64,000 bases of DNA from DATJPD01 sp036394195 (GCA_036394195.1 DASWFO010000245.1:22906-86905), one strand, 5' to 3'. Counted from the stretch's first letter, positions 1 through 7,906 are shown. Numbers and translations are program-made. The notes: generated from the sequence alone by a model not told the origin.

Positions 1-1
1 G

Positions 2-475
2 TCCTCGAAGCCGGTCGACGGTGAAGGCATCGCCCCGCAGCGGCGCAAGATCATCGACAACGGCGTGCTCACCACCTGGATCCTCGACCTGCGCTCGGCG
101 CGCCAGCTCGGCCTGAAAAGCACCGGCCATGCGTCGCGCGGCACGTCGTCGCCGCCTGGCCCGTCGAGCACCAATGTGTGGCTGGAAGCCGGTGCGGTGT
201 CGCCGGAGGCGCTCATCCGCGACATCAAGGCGGGGCTCTACGTGACCGAGCTCGCCGGTATGGGGGTCAACCAGGTGACCGGCGATTACAGCCGCGGCGC
301 CACCGGCCTGTGGATCGAGAACGGCGAGCTCGCTTACCCGGTGAGCGAGATCACGGTCGCGGGGAATCTCGGCGAGATGTTCAGGAACGTGACGGCGGCC
401 AACGATCTCCAGTTCCGCTACGGGACGGACGCGCCGACCTTGCGCATCGACGGGATGACCGTCGCGGGACGTTAG
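2..475 (+). CDS. pmbA: TldD/PmbA-family metalloprotease, C-terminal part (PmbA/TldE)
   Basis: The gene enters from the left edge in frame 2, so only about the last 157 residues are visible. PmbA (TldE) pairs with TldD in a peptidase complex that processes peptides such as microcins and degrades unfolded peptides. The visible part carries the conserved C-terminal block around GDYSRGATGLWIENGEL, followed by the VSEITVAGNL strand typical of this family. The HExxH-type metal site belongs to TldD and is not expected here. The PmbA rather than TldD assignment rests on this C-terminal block. The next gene lies on the opposite strand, so this is probably the end of its transcript. Confidence 0.88.
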   Translation, partial: SSKPVDGEGIAPQRRKIIDNGVLTTWILDLRSARQLGLKSTGHASRGTSSPPGPSSTNVWLEAGAVSPEALIRDIKAGLYVTELAGMGVNQVTGDYSRGATGLWIENGELAYPVSEITVAGNLGEMFRNVTAANDLQFRYGTDAPTLRIDGMTVAGR

Positions 476-488
476 CGCCGCGGCGGCG

Positions 489-662
489 TCACACCGCCAG
501 GGCGCGCCGCGGACGAAACGGGATGATCTCGGCCGACGCGCGATCGCGGTCGGGCGAGAGCTCCGGCAATGCCGGCAGCATCGCCACGCAATAGGCAGCA
601 GGTAGTCGCGTAGCGATCAGCCACGGCATCAGCGGAAACAGCCAGAAGCTGGTTGGCCACAT
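489..662 (-). CDS. 57-residue hydrophobic micro-protein, function unknown
   Basis: A short reading frame converges on pmbA with only 13 bases between the stops. It starts with ATG and is preceded by a near-perfect ribosome binding site (GGAAAGGAGG, about 7 bases upstream), which is why I call it a gene. The N-terminal 30 residues (MWPTSFWLFPLMPWLIATRL, then PAAYCVAMLP) are rich in W, F, L and P and could form one membrane segment. The C-terminal part is charged and Arg-rich. I recognise no family. It could be a small inner-membrane protein or, less likely, an untranslated leader. Confidence 0.55.
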   Translation of the reverse strand: MWPTSFWLFPLMPWLIATRLPAAYCVAMLPALPELSPDRDRASAEIIPFRPRRALAV

Positions 663-860
663 GTCGCAGCCTCCTTTCCGATTGAGCGCCCTTAATCATG
701 CGCTCGACAGGGTTAACGTTCTGTCACCAGTGGACGGAACTTGTCCACAGCGGGTGCGACTCGGACGCGCTCGCATACCCCAGAATGGGGGAAGAAAGCC
801 GGAACGCAAGCCTCATGGATTTGTTTCTAGACAGTCCGTCGCCACGTTGCACACTGATGG

Positions 861-896
861 ACACACACCAGTGAGAGGACACACACCAGTGAGAGG
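861..896 (+). repeat. 18-bp perfect tandem duplication ahead of the phasin-like gene
   Basis: The unit ACACACACCAGTGAGAGG occurs twice back to back, ending 10 bases before the start codon of the downstream gene. Each copy carries a GAGAGG purine stretch that resembles a ribosome binding site, so the leader offers two or three candidate Shine-Dalgarno sequences. The rest of the stretch from 663 to 906 shows no gene. It must hold the promoters of both the phasin-like gene and the leftward micro-protein. Confidence 0.75.
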
Positions 897-906
897 GAGA
901 GTGCCA

Positions 907-1272
907 ATGGCCAAAGCCGCACATCATGAAGCTCCGCATCAGACCGAGAGTCAGAACGGCCAGCAGTTCCGCGGCATGATCCAGCCGGAAGCGGTCATTG
1001 AAACCTACGGCAAGTTCCTGAAGCAGATGGAGGCCATCAATCGCCAGTGGCTGGGCAGCATGCGCCAGACCGCCGAGGCGGGTTGGGAGCTGGCCTCGCA
1101 GATGACCGATTCCGCCATGGCCGACGGACGGCGACTCTCCGATCTGTATCTCAGGCTTTACGAAGCCGACATGTCGGCCGCGACATCGGCGGTCCGGCAG
1201 ATGGGCAGCGAGACGACGTCGGCCGCCAGCCGCCATCTGTCGGCGGTGCAGCGGTCAAGCGTCGGCGACTGA
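907..1272 (+). CDS. Phasin-like protein
   Basis: This 121-residue protein resembles phasins, amphipathic helical proteins that coat polyhydroxyalkanoate granules in the cytoplasm. After a polar, His/Gln-rich N-terminus of about 25 residues, the chain is a single predicted helical stretch with a phasin-like pattern (an Ala-rich helix with regularly spaced Trp, Met and Leu, for example around residues 35-75). There is no signal peptide. The frame stays open upstream to 661, but I start at 907 because GAGAGGGAGA lies just before this ATG and the upstream part is low-complexity repeat. No PHA synthase or depolymerase gene lies nearby, so the role rests on fold resemblance only. Confidence 0.55.
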   Translation: MAKAAHHEAPHQTESQNGQQFRGMIQPEAVIETYGKFLKQMEAINRQWLGSMRQTAEAGWELASQMTDSAMADGRRLSDLYLRLYEADMSAATSAVRQMGSETTSAASRHLSAVQRSSVGD

Positions 1273-1301
1273 GCTGCGAGCGGATGAAGCGGCGGGCCCG
1301 G

Positions 1302-2288
1302 TTATTTCGCCGCCGCCCGCGCCCGCTCGAGATAGACCGTTTCCTGATATTTTTCCGGCTGGACGGGCTTGCCCGCCGGCAGCAGGCCGACGTCGCGCAT
1401 CGATTCCAGGACGTTGATGAGGCCGGGCGCGCTGATGCCGAGATCGCGCGGCAGGATCCCGTAGCGAATCGTATCTTCGATGGCGCGGATCGCGTACGGG
1501 TGCAGCGTGGAGACCTCGACGACCGTAATCCCCGCCGCGATATCCTTGTGGGCGTACATCCAGTCGGTCGCCCGCAGCATGCCGACAAGAAAGCGCTCCA
1601 AGGTCGCCGGGTTCGCCGCCGCCCAGTCGCGGTTCACGTTGATGGTCGAGAACTGCCAGTCGGCAATGTAATCGAACGCCGGTCCCATATTGGTGAAGCC
1701 CGCGCCCTCGGCTTCGTAGCTGAGCGGGAACGGCTGCAGCCCGGCATCGATGGCGCCCGCTTGGAGCAGGCGCCAGCGCGTCGGCGCGCCGCCCACCGCT
1801 TTCTCCGCATAGTCCTTCGGCGACAGACCGTGGCGGGCCGCGATCCGGCGCAGCACGAAAGTCGTGCCCTCCTGAAGCGACAGCACGCCGAACGTGGCAC
1901 CCTTCAGGTCTTCGAAGCGCTTGAAGCGGCTCTGCGCGATGATGAAGTGGGGCAGCTTCGCCGCGTTCCCGGCAACGATCCGCAAGGGGCCACCCGCCTC
2001 GACGTCCTGGATCAGGCCTTCGGTCGAGGCGATCGTCACCTGCAGCCCGCCCGCCCTGAGCTCCTCATTCGCCTTCTCGCCGTTGTCGAGCACGCTGACG
2101 TTCACGTCGAGGCCTTGCTCGGCGAATAGCCCCGTGGTCCGCCCTGCCCACACCGGCACGTAGAACACCGTGCGCGAGATTACGCCGACCCTGAGCGGCG
2201 TCATCGTCGACGGCTCTGCGAGCACGGCCGACGGGCGGACCGTGACCGCGGCCAGGACGGCAAGCACCGACAGAAGTGGGCGAAGCAT
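1302..2288 (-). CDS. ABC transporter substrate-binding protein, NitT/TauT (NMT1/THI5-like) type
   Basis: This 328-residue exported protein has a clear Sec signal peptide ending near residue 24 (ALA-type site in SAVLAEPS). A periplasmic binding-protein fold of the NMT1/THI5-like class follows (LRVGVISRTVFYVPVWAGRT, then GLFAEQGLDV). Members bind nitrate, sulfonates, pyrimidine precursors or aromatic acids, and the ligand cannot be told from the sequence. A GAGGG ribosome binding site sits 5 bases before the ATG. No permease or ATPase gene is adjacent, so it is an orphan binding protein. It is transcribed divergently from rnhB. Confidence 0.85.
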   Translation of the reverse strand: MLRPLLSVLAVLAAVTVRPSAVLAEPSTMTPLRVGVISRTVFYVPVWAGRTTGLFAEQGLDVNVSVLDNGEKANEELRAGGLQVTIASTEGLIQDVEAGGPLRIVAGNAAKLPHFIIAQSRFKRFEDLKGATFGVLSLQEGTTFVLRRIAARHGLSPKDYAEKAVGGAPTRWRLLQAGAIDAGLQPFPLSYEAEGAGFTNMGPAFDYIADWQFSTINVNRDWAAANPATLERFLVGMLRATDWMYAHKDIAAGITVVEVSTLHPYAIRAIEDTIRYGILPRDLGISAPGLINVLESMRDVGLLPAGKPVQPEKYQETVYLERARAAAK

Positions 2289-2394
2289 AAAATCCCTCGT
2301 CTCTGGAAGTCATCCTATCGCGGAACCAAAGCCGCGTGGTTGTGATTTACTTCGCCGTATTGGCGACTCGAATGCCGGTGCTAGAGTTGCGCGC

Positions 2395-3021
2395 ATGCCG
2401 GGCTTTGCGCGGGAAAGAAAAATCGGGGGTGTCGTCGCCGGGATCGACGAAGCCGGGCGCGGCCCTTTGGCCGGCCCGGTGGTCGCCGCCTGCGTGGTCC
2501 TCGATGCGCAGCGCACGACCCGCAAGCTGTCCCGCGCCATCGACGATTCGAAGAAACTTACGCGTAAGGAGCGCGAGACCGCGTTCGAGCTGCTGCTGGC
2601 GGCACGGGCCGAGGGCGTCGCCTCGATCGGCGTCGGCGCGTCCAGTGTCCGGACCATCGACAGGATCAACATCCTGCAAGCGACGTTGCTGGCGATGCGC
2701 CGCGCCGTGACGCGTCTGCCGGTCCGTCCGGACCATGTCCTGATCGATGGCGACCGGGTCCCTCGCGACCTGCCCTGCCCCGCGACACCGGTGGTCGGCG
2801 GCGATGCGGTGTGCATCTCGATCGCCGCCGCCTCGATCGTCGCCAAGGTGCTGCGCGACCGCGCCATGATCCGCCTCAGCACCCGCTATCCCGGCTTCGG
2901 CTGGATAACCAATGTCGGCTACGCGACCGACGAGCACACCCAAGCCATAGCGCGGCTAGGTGCCACACGCCACCACCGCTTGAGCTTCGCGCCCTGTGCA
3001 CAATTTGTTCTAAGCCTTTGA
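2395..3021 (+). CDS. rnhB: Ribonuclease HII
   Basis: RNase HII cleaves the RNA strand of RNA-DNA hybrids and starts removal of single misincorporated ribonucleotides from DNA. The 208-residue product has the full active site: D18 and E19 in GIDEAGRGPLAGP, D118 in LIDGD and D155 in KVLRDRA. The DSKKLT and YPGFGW family motifs are also present. The frame is open further upstream, but the chosen ATG gives the usual family length and puts the first motif about 15 residues in. It precedes ccrM by 49 bases on the same strand, an arrangement known from other alphaproteobacteria. Confidence 0.93.
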   Translation: MPGFARERKIGGVVAGIDEAGRGPLAGPVVAACVVLDAQRTTRKLSRAIDDSKKLTRKERETAFELLLAARAEGVASIGVGASSVRTIDRINILQATLLAMRRAVTRLPVRPDHVLIDGDRVPRDLPCPATPVVGGDAVCISIAAASIVAKVLRDRAMIRLSTRYPGFGWITNVGYATDEHTQAIARLGATRHHRLSFAPCAQFVLSL

Positions 3022-3058
3022 TTCCAAAAACATATTGACGTGGACTCCGGCGTGACTC
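3020..3058 (+). promoter_or_regulatory. Cluster of three GANTC methylation sites before ccrM
   Basis: Three GANTC sites lie in the 49-base gap between rnhB and ccrM: GATTC at 3020-3024, GACTC at 3043-3047 and GACTC at 3054-3058. GANTC is the sequence methylated by CcrM. In Caulobacter the ccrM leader also holds GANTC sites, and their methylation state tunes ccrM transcription through the cell cycle. By analogy this cluster is probably an autoregulatory element. I see no convincing CtrA box (TTAA-N7-TTAA) here. Confidence 0.6.
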
Positions 3059-3070
3059 AAAGTCTCGCCC

Positions 3071-4198
3071 ATGACTACACGCGCTCCTGCGGGCGGTAGG
3101 AGCGATGGGGGGCCGGCCGGGACCGGGTCAGAAGACCGGATCCTGATCGGCGACTGCGTCGCACACATGGCGGAGCTTCCAGAAGGAAGCATCGACATGA
3201 TCTTCGCCGACCCGCCGTACAATCTGCAGCTCAAGGGCGAGCTGCACCGGCCGAACAACTCGCGCGTCGACGGCGTCGAGGACGAGTGGGATCAGATCGG
3301 CGATTTCGCCGCCTACGACCGCTTCACCCGGGCGTGGCTCAAGGCGGCGCGCCGGGTGCTGAAGCCCGACGGCACGATCTGGGTGATCGGCAGCTATCAC
3401 AACATCTTCCGCGTCGGTGCGGCGCTGCAGGACCTGGGTTTCTGGACCTTGAACGACGTGGTGTGGCGCAAGACCAACCCGATGCCGAATTTCCGCGGCC
3501 GGCGCTTCACCAACGCGCATGAGACGCTGATCTGGGCAGCGCACGGCGAGGACAGCCGCTACACGTTCAACTACGCCGCGATGAAGGCGCTGAACGAGGA
3601 CCTGCAGATGCGGAGCGACTGGCTGATCCCGGTCTGCGGCGGCCCCGAGCGGCTGAAGCAGAACGGCAAGAAGGCGCACCCCACCCAGAAGCCGGAAGCG
3701 CTGCTGCACCGGGTGATCCTCGCCGCGACCAAAACCGGCGAGACCGTGCTCGACCCGTTCTTCGGCAGCGGCACCACCGGGGCGGTTGCGAAGAAGCTCG
3801 GCCGGCGCTTCGTCGGCATCGAGCGCGATCCGAGCTATGCGGCCATCGCCAAGGTGCGGATCGCCGACGTCCGCGCCGCCAGCGACAGCGATCTCGCGGT
3901 CACCCCATCAAAGCGCGAGGAGGCGCGCATCCCGTTCGGCTGGCTGGTCGAGCGCGGACTGCTGCAGCCGGGCGAAGTGCTGACCGACCCGAGCGGCCGG
4001 CTGACGGCGCGGGTGCGCCCCGACGGCACGCTGGCAACCTCCGGCCCTGGCGGCGATCACCGCGGCTCCATCCACCAGGTGGGTGCCGCCGTTCAGGGTG
4101 CACCCGCGTGCAACGGCTGGACGTTCTGGTGCGTCAATCTCGAAGGCCGGCGCGTGCCGATCGACGTGCTGCGCCAGAAACTGCGGGCCCAACTCTGA
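3071..4198 (+). CDS. ccrM: Cell-cycle-regulated DNA adenine methyltransferase (GANTC), CcrM
   Basis: CcrM methylates the adenine of GANTC after replication and so couples gene expression to the alphaproteobacterial cell cycle. The 375-residue protein shows the beta-class motif order. The catalytic DPPYNLQL (motif IV, D47-Y50) comes first, then a target-recognition region with EDEWDQ. The SAM-binding DPFFGSGTTG (motif I) follows near residue 230. A C-terminal domain of about 85 residues (from RIPFGWLVERG to the end) is characteristic of CcrM and separates it from ordinary restriction-type enzymes. No restriction endonuclease gene is adjacent, which supports a solitary regulatory enzyme. Confidence 0.95.
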   Translation: MTTRAPAGGRSDGGPAGTGSEDRILIGDCVAHMAELPEGSIDMIFADPPYNLQLKGELHRPNNSRVDGVEDEWDQIGDFAAYDRFTRAWLKAARRVLKPDGTIWVIGSYHNIFRVGAALQDLGFWTLNDVVWRKTNPMPNFRGRRFTNAHETLIWAAHGEDSRYTFNYAAMKALNEDLQMRSDWLIPVCGGPERLKQNGKKAHPTQKPEALLHRVILAATKTGETVLDPFFGSGTTGAVAKKLGRRFVGIERDPSYAAIAKVRIADVRAASDSDLAVTPSKREEARIPFGWLVERGLLQPGEVLTDPSGRLTARVRPDGTLATSGPGGDHRGSIHQVGAAVQGAPACNGWTFWCVNLEGRRVPIDVLRQKLRAQL

Positions 4199-4272
4199 CC
4201 GGCTCGCGGGTAGCCGCCTCGGTGTTTGCGCGTTCCACGCAAAGCACCTGACCAACCCTACCCGCTCGCCGG

Positions 4273-4294
4273 CGCGCGCCCATCCGGGCGCGCG
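4273..4294. terminator. GC-rich hairpin between convergent ccrM and amino-acid binding-protein genes
   Basis: CGCGCGCCC, a 4-base loop (ATCC) and GGGCGCGCG form a perfect 9-bp stem in the 127-base gap between two converging genes. No T-tract follows on either strand, so it would be a weak or Rho-assisted terminator. It could serve both directions. Confidence 0.45.
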
Positions 4295-4325
4295 GGTGAC
4301 TTACGGCAATCGCTCGCTCGTAAAT

Positions 4326-5351
4326 TCAGCGGAACGGGATCGCGTACATCAGGCCGCCGCGCGTCCACAAATCGTTCGGCCCGCGGTCGAGCTTCAGCGG
4401 GCCGCCCTTGCCGACGTTGCGGTCGTAGCTTTCGCCGTAATTGCCCACCTGCTTGATCACGTTGTACGCCCAGCGGTCGTCGACGCCGAGCATCTTGCCG
4501 AAGCCGCCACTCACGCCCAGCAACCGCTGTACATCGGGCCGCGGCGATTTCAGCATCTCGTCGACATTCGCCTGCGTCACACCGTCCTCCTCGGCCTCGA
4601 TCATCGCCATCAGGACGTACTTCACCAGATCGAACCACTGGTCGTCGCCGTGGCGCAGCAGCGGCCCGAGCGGCTCCTTCGAAATGCGGTCGGGCAGGAT
4701 CCGGTAGTCGCCGCCGCCGACCTTCGACACCAGCACCGCCGCGAGCGCCGAGGCGTCCTGGGTCAGAACGTCGCAGCGGCCCGAGAAGAAGACGCTGTAC
4801 ATCACGTCCTGGTTCTCCAGGATCACCGGCGTGAACTTGAGGTTCCGCGAGCGGAACCAGTCGGCCATCGTCATCTCGTGCGTCGTGCCCTGGGCCGCGC
4901 AGATGGTCGCCCCGTCGAGCTCCTTCAGCTCCTTGACGTTGACCTTGGACGACACGAGGAACGCCTGGCCGTCGTAGAAGTTGATGCCGGCGTAATTGAG
5001 CCCCAGCGCCGTGTCGCGCGACAGCGTGATCGTCGAATTGCGCAACAGGACGTCGATCTCGCCGGACTGCAAAGCGGTGAACCGGGACTGCGCGGTCAGC
5101 GGCACGTATCGCGTCTTGGTCGCGTCGCCCAACATGGCGGCGGCGATCGCCTTGCACAGGTCGACGTCGAGACCCGTCCATACGCCGGCGCTATCCGGCA
5201 TCGAGAAGCCGACGAGCCCGGTGTTGACGCCGCAGATCACCGCGCCGCGCGCCTTCACCGCATCGAATGTCGGGCCGGCCAGCGCCGGGCCGCTCATCCC
5301 GAGAACCAGGGCGGCGACCGCCGCCGCCCGCATCGTCCACATGCCACGCAT
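4326..5351 (-). CDS. General L-amino-acid / glutamate-type ABC transporter substrate-binding protein (AapJ/BztA-like)
   Basis: This 341-residue exported protein starts at an ATG with a strong AGGAGGAGG site. Its signal peptide ends in GPALAGPTFD. The mature part closely follows the AapJ/BztA family: KARGAVICGVNTGLVGFSMP, then LDVDLCKAIAAAMLGD, QSRFTALQSGEIDVLLRN and the MTMADWFR region. Such proteins deliver glutamate, aspartate and other L-amino acids to an inner-membrane permease. The usual aapQMP genes are absent, so its transporter is elsewhere. It lies 49 bases downstream of the aminotransferase gene on the same strand and may be the last gene of the RpiR operon. Confidence 0.85.
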   Translation of the reverse strand: MRGMWTMRAAAVAALVLGMSGPALAGPTFDAVKARGAVICGVNTGLVGFSMPDSAGVWTGLDVDLCKAIAAAMLGDATKTRYVPLTAQSRFTALQSGEIDVLLRNSTITLSRDTALGLNYAGINFYDGQAFLVSSKVNVKELKELDGATICAAQGTTHEMTMADWFRSRNLKFTPVILENQDVMYSVFFSGRCDVLTQDASALAAVLVSKVGGGDYRILPDRISKEPLGPLLRHGDDQWFDLVKYVLMAMIEAEEDGVTQANVDEMLKSPRPDVQRLLGVSGGFGKMLGVDDRWAYNVIKQVGNYGESYDRNVGKGGPLKLDRGPNDLWTRGGLMYAIPFR

Positions 5352-5400
5352 AGGCCCCTCCTCCTTGCTGACAATCCGGCCGCCGGTCAGCGGCGGCCCC

Positions 5401-6735
5401 TCATCGGCCGATCGTCGCGATGGCCGCGTCCACGGCCTCGCCCAGACGATCCGCGATCTCATTCATGTCGGTTTCGCTGGCGATGAACGGCGGCGCCAGC
5501 AGCACGTGGTCGCCAGCCCGGCCATCGATGGTGCCGCCCATCGGATAGACCATCAGCCCGCGCTGGAACGCCTGCTGCTTGATGCGCGCGGACAGGCGAT
5601 GTGACGGATCGAACGGCGCCTTGGAGGCGCGGTTTTCGACCAGCTCGATGGCCTGCAGCAAGCCGCGGCCGCGGATGTTCCCGACATGATGGTGGTTGCC
5701 GAAGCGCTGCTCCAGCGCCGCCTGAAGCGCGTCGCCGAGCGGGGCGACGCGGCCGAGAACGCCGTCCTCGAGCAGGCATTTCTGGACCGCGAGCGCCGCC
5801 GCGCAGGCCATCGGATGGGCCGAGAAGGTGTGGCCGTGCTGGAAGAAGCCGCTGCCGCCGGCGAAGGCGTCATAGATCTTCTTCTGCACGAGCACGGCAC
5901 CGACCGGCTGGTAACCGGCACCCAGGCCCTTGGCCATGACCAGGAGGTCCGGCACCACGCCTTCGGCGAGACAGGCATGCAACGTCCCGGTCCGGCCCAT
6001 GCCGCACATGACCTCATCCAGGATGAGCAGCACGCCGTAGCGGTCGCAGATCTCGCGGATGCGCCGAAAATAGCCGGGGACGGGCGTCACCGCGCCGGAG
6101 GTCGCCCCGACCACCGTCTCGGCGATGAAGCCCGCAATCGCGTTCGGGCCGTGCTTCAGGATGCACCGCTCGAGCTCGTCGGCGACGCGGTGCCCGTACG
6201 CCTCATCGGTCTCGTCGTCGTTCTTGAAGCGGTAGGAGAAGCAGGGCGAGATCTGCGGCACGTCCATGAGCAGCGGCCGATACGGCTCGCGCCGCCATTC
6301 ATTGCCGCCCGCCGCCAGGGCCCCCAGCGTGTTGCCGTGATAGCTCTGGCGCCGCGAGATGAAGGTGCGGCGCGCGACGTCGCCAGTCTCGATGAAATAC
6401 TGCCGCGCCATCTTGAGCGCGGTCTCGACCGCCTCGGATCCGCCGGACAGCAGATAGACGCGGTCCATGCCGGGAGGGGCATGCGCGATCAGCACATCGG
6501 CGAGCTCCTCGGCGGCCTCGCTGGTGAAAAACCCGCTATGCACGAAGGCCAATGTCTCGGCCTGGCGGCGCAAGGCCTCGACGATGCGCGGATGGCCGTG
6601 CCCCAGGCTCGACACAGCGGCACCGCCCGACGCGTCGAGATAGCGGCGGCCCTGCCGGTCGATCAGATGGATCCCCGCGCCGCCGACCGCGACCGGAGGC
6701 TGAACGCGGGTGTCGCGCGGAAAAACATGGCTCAC
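5401..6735 (-). CDS. Class III pyridoxal-phosphate aminotransferase (omega-amino acid type)
   Basis: The 444-residue protein is a complete fold-type I, class III aminotransferase. Visible features are the PLP phosphate-binding region SGGSEAVETALKMAR (residues 97-111), SYHGNTLGAL, the cofactor aspartate in LILDEV (D240) and the Schiff-base lysine K269 in MAKGLGAGYQP. These enzymes move an amino group from omega-amino acids, diamines or similar donors to a keto acid. The exact substrate cannot be read from the sequence. Its start overlaps the end of the upstream rpiR-type gene by 4 bases (ATGA), so the two are translationally coupled. The binding-protein gene downstream suggests uptake and transamination of an amino compound. 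Confidence 0.88.
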   Translation of the reverse strand: MSHVFPRDTRVQPPVAVGGAGIHLIDRQGRRYLDASGGAAVSSLGHGHPRIVEALRRQAETLAFVHSGFFTSEAAEELADVLIAHAPPGMDRVYLLSGGSEAVETALKMARQYFIETGDVARRTFISRRQSYHGNTLGALAAGGNEWRREPYRPLLMDVPQISPCFSYRFKNDDETDEAYGHRVADELERCILKHGPNAIAGFIAETVVGATSGAVTPVPGYFRRIREICDRYGVLLILDEVMCGMGRTGTLHACLAEGVVPDLLVMAKGLGAGYQPVGAVLVQKKIYDAFAGGSGFFQHGHTFSAHPMACAAALAVQKCLLEDGVLGRVAPLGDALQAALEQRFGNHHHVGNIRGRGLLQAIELVENRASKAPFDPSHRLSARIKQQAFQRGLMVYPMGGTIDGRAGDHVLLAPPFIASETDMNEIADRLGEAVDAAIATIGR

Positions 6736-7613
6736 GGCGATCTCCGCACGACCGGCTCGACATAGGTGCGCATCGCCTCCAGCCGGTCTTGGGTGCGCCG
6801 GATCGCCTTCAGCGCCTTGGCGCCGCCGCGGCTGGCCAGCATCGCGACCAGCGCCTCGACGACGCCGCTCGCCGCGGTCAGCGAGTGGAAGAACGACGGC
6901 GTGTCGGTTGCGGCGACCAGCACATGATCGGCATGGGGTGCGAGCGGCGACAGGTCGCTATCGGTCAGAGCCACCACCCGGGCACCGGCCTTGGCGGCCA
7001 TCTCGGCCGCGGCCACCGCGTCGCGCGAATAGGGGGCCATGGTCATGACGACCATCGCGTCGCCGCGCTCGATCGCGAACAGCGCGTTGTCGAGCACACC
7101 GGACGGGCTCGCGGCCAGGAACAGGTCGCGGCGGAAGAAGCTCCAGACGTAGTGGAGATAGAAGGCCAGCGGATAAAGGCTGCGCAGGCCGACGATCCAG
7201 ACGCGCCGCGCGCGTTCCAGGGTCTCGGCACTCGCCCGGATCACATCGACACCGTTGGCGCGCTGCGTGGCCCCGAGATTGGTGATCTGCGTGTTGAAGA
7301 TTTGCTCGTAGATCCCGGACGGATCGCCGACACTTTGCAGCCGTTCGGCCTTCGCGGCGTAGCTGAGGGCACCCGGCAGGATCCGGCCAAGGATCTCGCG
7401 ACGCAGCTCCGGATAGCCGGCAAATCCCAGGGCCTGCGCCAGGCGCACGAAAGTCGCCGGTGTCACGGCGGCGCTCTTCGCCAGGTCGCGCAGGCTGTGG
7501 ATCGCGACGAGATCGGGATGGCGGCTGAGAAACCGCGCCGCCCGGCGCAGCTGCGGGCTGAGCCGGTCCATCGCGGCGCCAAGTACATCATGCATCTGGG
7601 CAGTGGCCGCCAT
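6732..7613 (-). CDS. MurR/RpiR-family transcriptional regulator
   Basis: The 293-residue protein has an N-terminal RpiR helix-turn-helix domain (LSPQLRRAARFLSRHPDLVA, with the recognition helix in AAVTPATFVRLAQALGF) and a C-terminal SIS sugar/phospho-sugar-binding domain (RVWIVGLRSLYPLAFYLHY and VVMTMAPYSRDAVAAAEMA). These regulators usually sense a metabolite of the pathway they control. I start at the ATG encoding MAATAQMHDV. A longer frame would begin at 7682 inside the 20-bp palindrome, which is more likely an operator. It heads a leftward operon with the aminotransferase (4-base overlap) and probably the amino-acid binding protein. Confidence 0.87.
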   Translation of the reverse strand: MAATAQMHDVLGAAMDRLSPQLRRAARFLSRHPDLVAIHSLRDLAKSAAVTPATFVRLAQALGFAGYPELRREILGRILPGALSYAAKAERLQSVGDPSGIYEQIFNTQITNLGATQRANGVDVIRASAETLERARRVWIVGLRSLYPLAFYLHYVWSFFRRDLFLAASPSGVLDNALFAIERGDAMVVMTMAPYSRDAVAAAEMAAKAGARVVALTDSDLSPLAPHADHVLVAATDTPSFFHSLTAASGVVEALVAMLASRGGAKALKAIRRTQDRLEAMRTYVEPVVRRSP

Positions 7614-7663
7614 CGGGCACCGAGCTGTCGGGAGGTGTGAAACAGTAATTCCAATACGGTTTA

Positions 7664-7683
7664 ATTGCAACATATGTTGCAAT
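7664..7683. promoter_or_regulatory. Perfect 20-bp palindrome, probable RpiR operator
   Basis: ATTGCAACATATGTTGCAAT is a perfect inverted repeat lying 51 bases upstream of the rpiR-type start. A perfect 20-bp palindrome is not expected by chance in 64 kb, and its AT-richness stands out. On the minus strand a TTGCAA in its downstream half is followed after 17 bases by TACTGT, a possible -35/-10 pair, so a bound regulator would block transcription. Autoregulation is inferred. Confidence 0.65.
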
Positions 7684-7769
7684 CAAGGGCAGTGGGCGAG
7701 GAGACCCGCGGCTCGCGCGCAGGAACTCACCCGCGGAGGGCGCGGAGGGCCTTCATTCGGTCAGCAGAT

Positions 7770-7802
7770 AAAAAAATCCCCCCGGCGCGCGCGGCGGGGG
7801 GG
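7770..7802 (-). terminator. Rho-independent terminator with T7 tract (leftward)
   Basis: Read leftward, a C-rich arm and a G-rich arm form a 7-bp G/C stem followed by one A and seven T. It lies about 105 bases past the stop of the small exported protein gene and acts in that direction. It is the second of two hairpins behind that gene. Confidence 0.65.
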
Positions 7803-7856
7803 CCTAGCGCGGCCGGGGGGACTGGCAGCCGCGGCGTCAGGGGCACCGCGGTGCAA

Positions 7857-7889
7857 CGCCCGAGGCGGCGGGGGGAGCTGCCTCGGGCG
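7857..7889 (-). terminator. 10-bp hairpin directly behind the small exported protein gene
   Basis: CGCCCGAGGC and GCCTCGGGCG form a perfect 10-bp stem around a 13-base G-rich loop, starting 18 bases past the stop of the leftward gene. It has no T-tract of its own. It probably works together with the T-tract terminator some 60 bases further on. Confidence 0.55.
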
Positions 7890-7906
7890 CCGAACGTCAG
7901 GCGGGG

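Noticed and set aside
4083..5486. A 467-codon plus-strand frame antisense to the amino-acid binding-protein gene
   Set aside because: The minus-strand product has a signal peptide, ribosome binding site and full family motifs. The plus frame has none.
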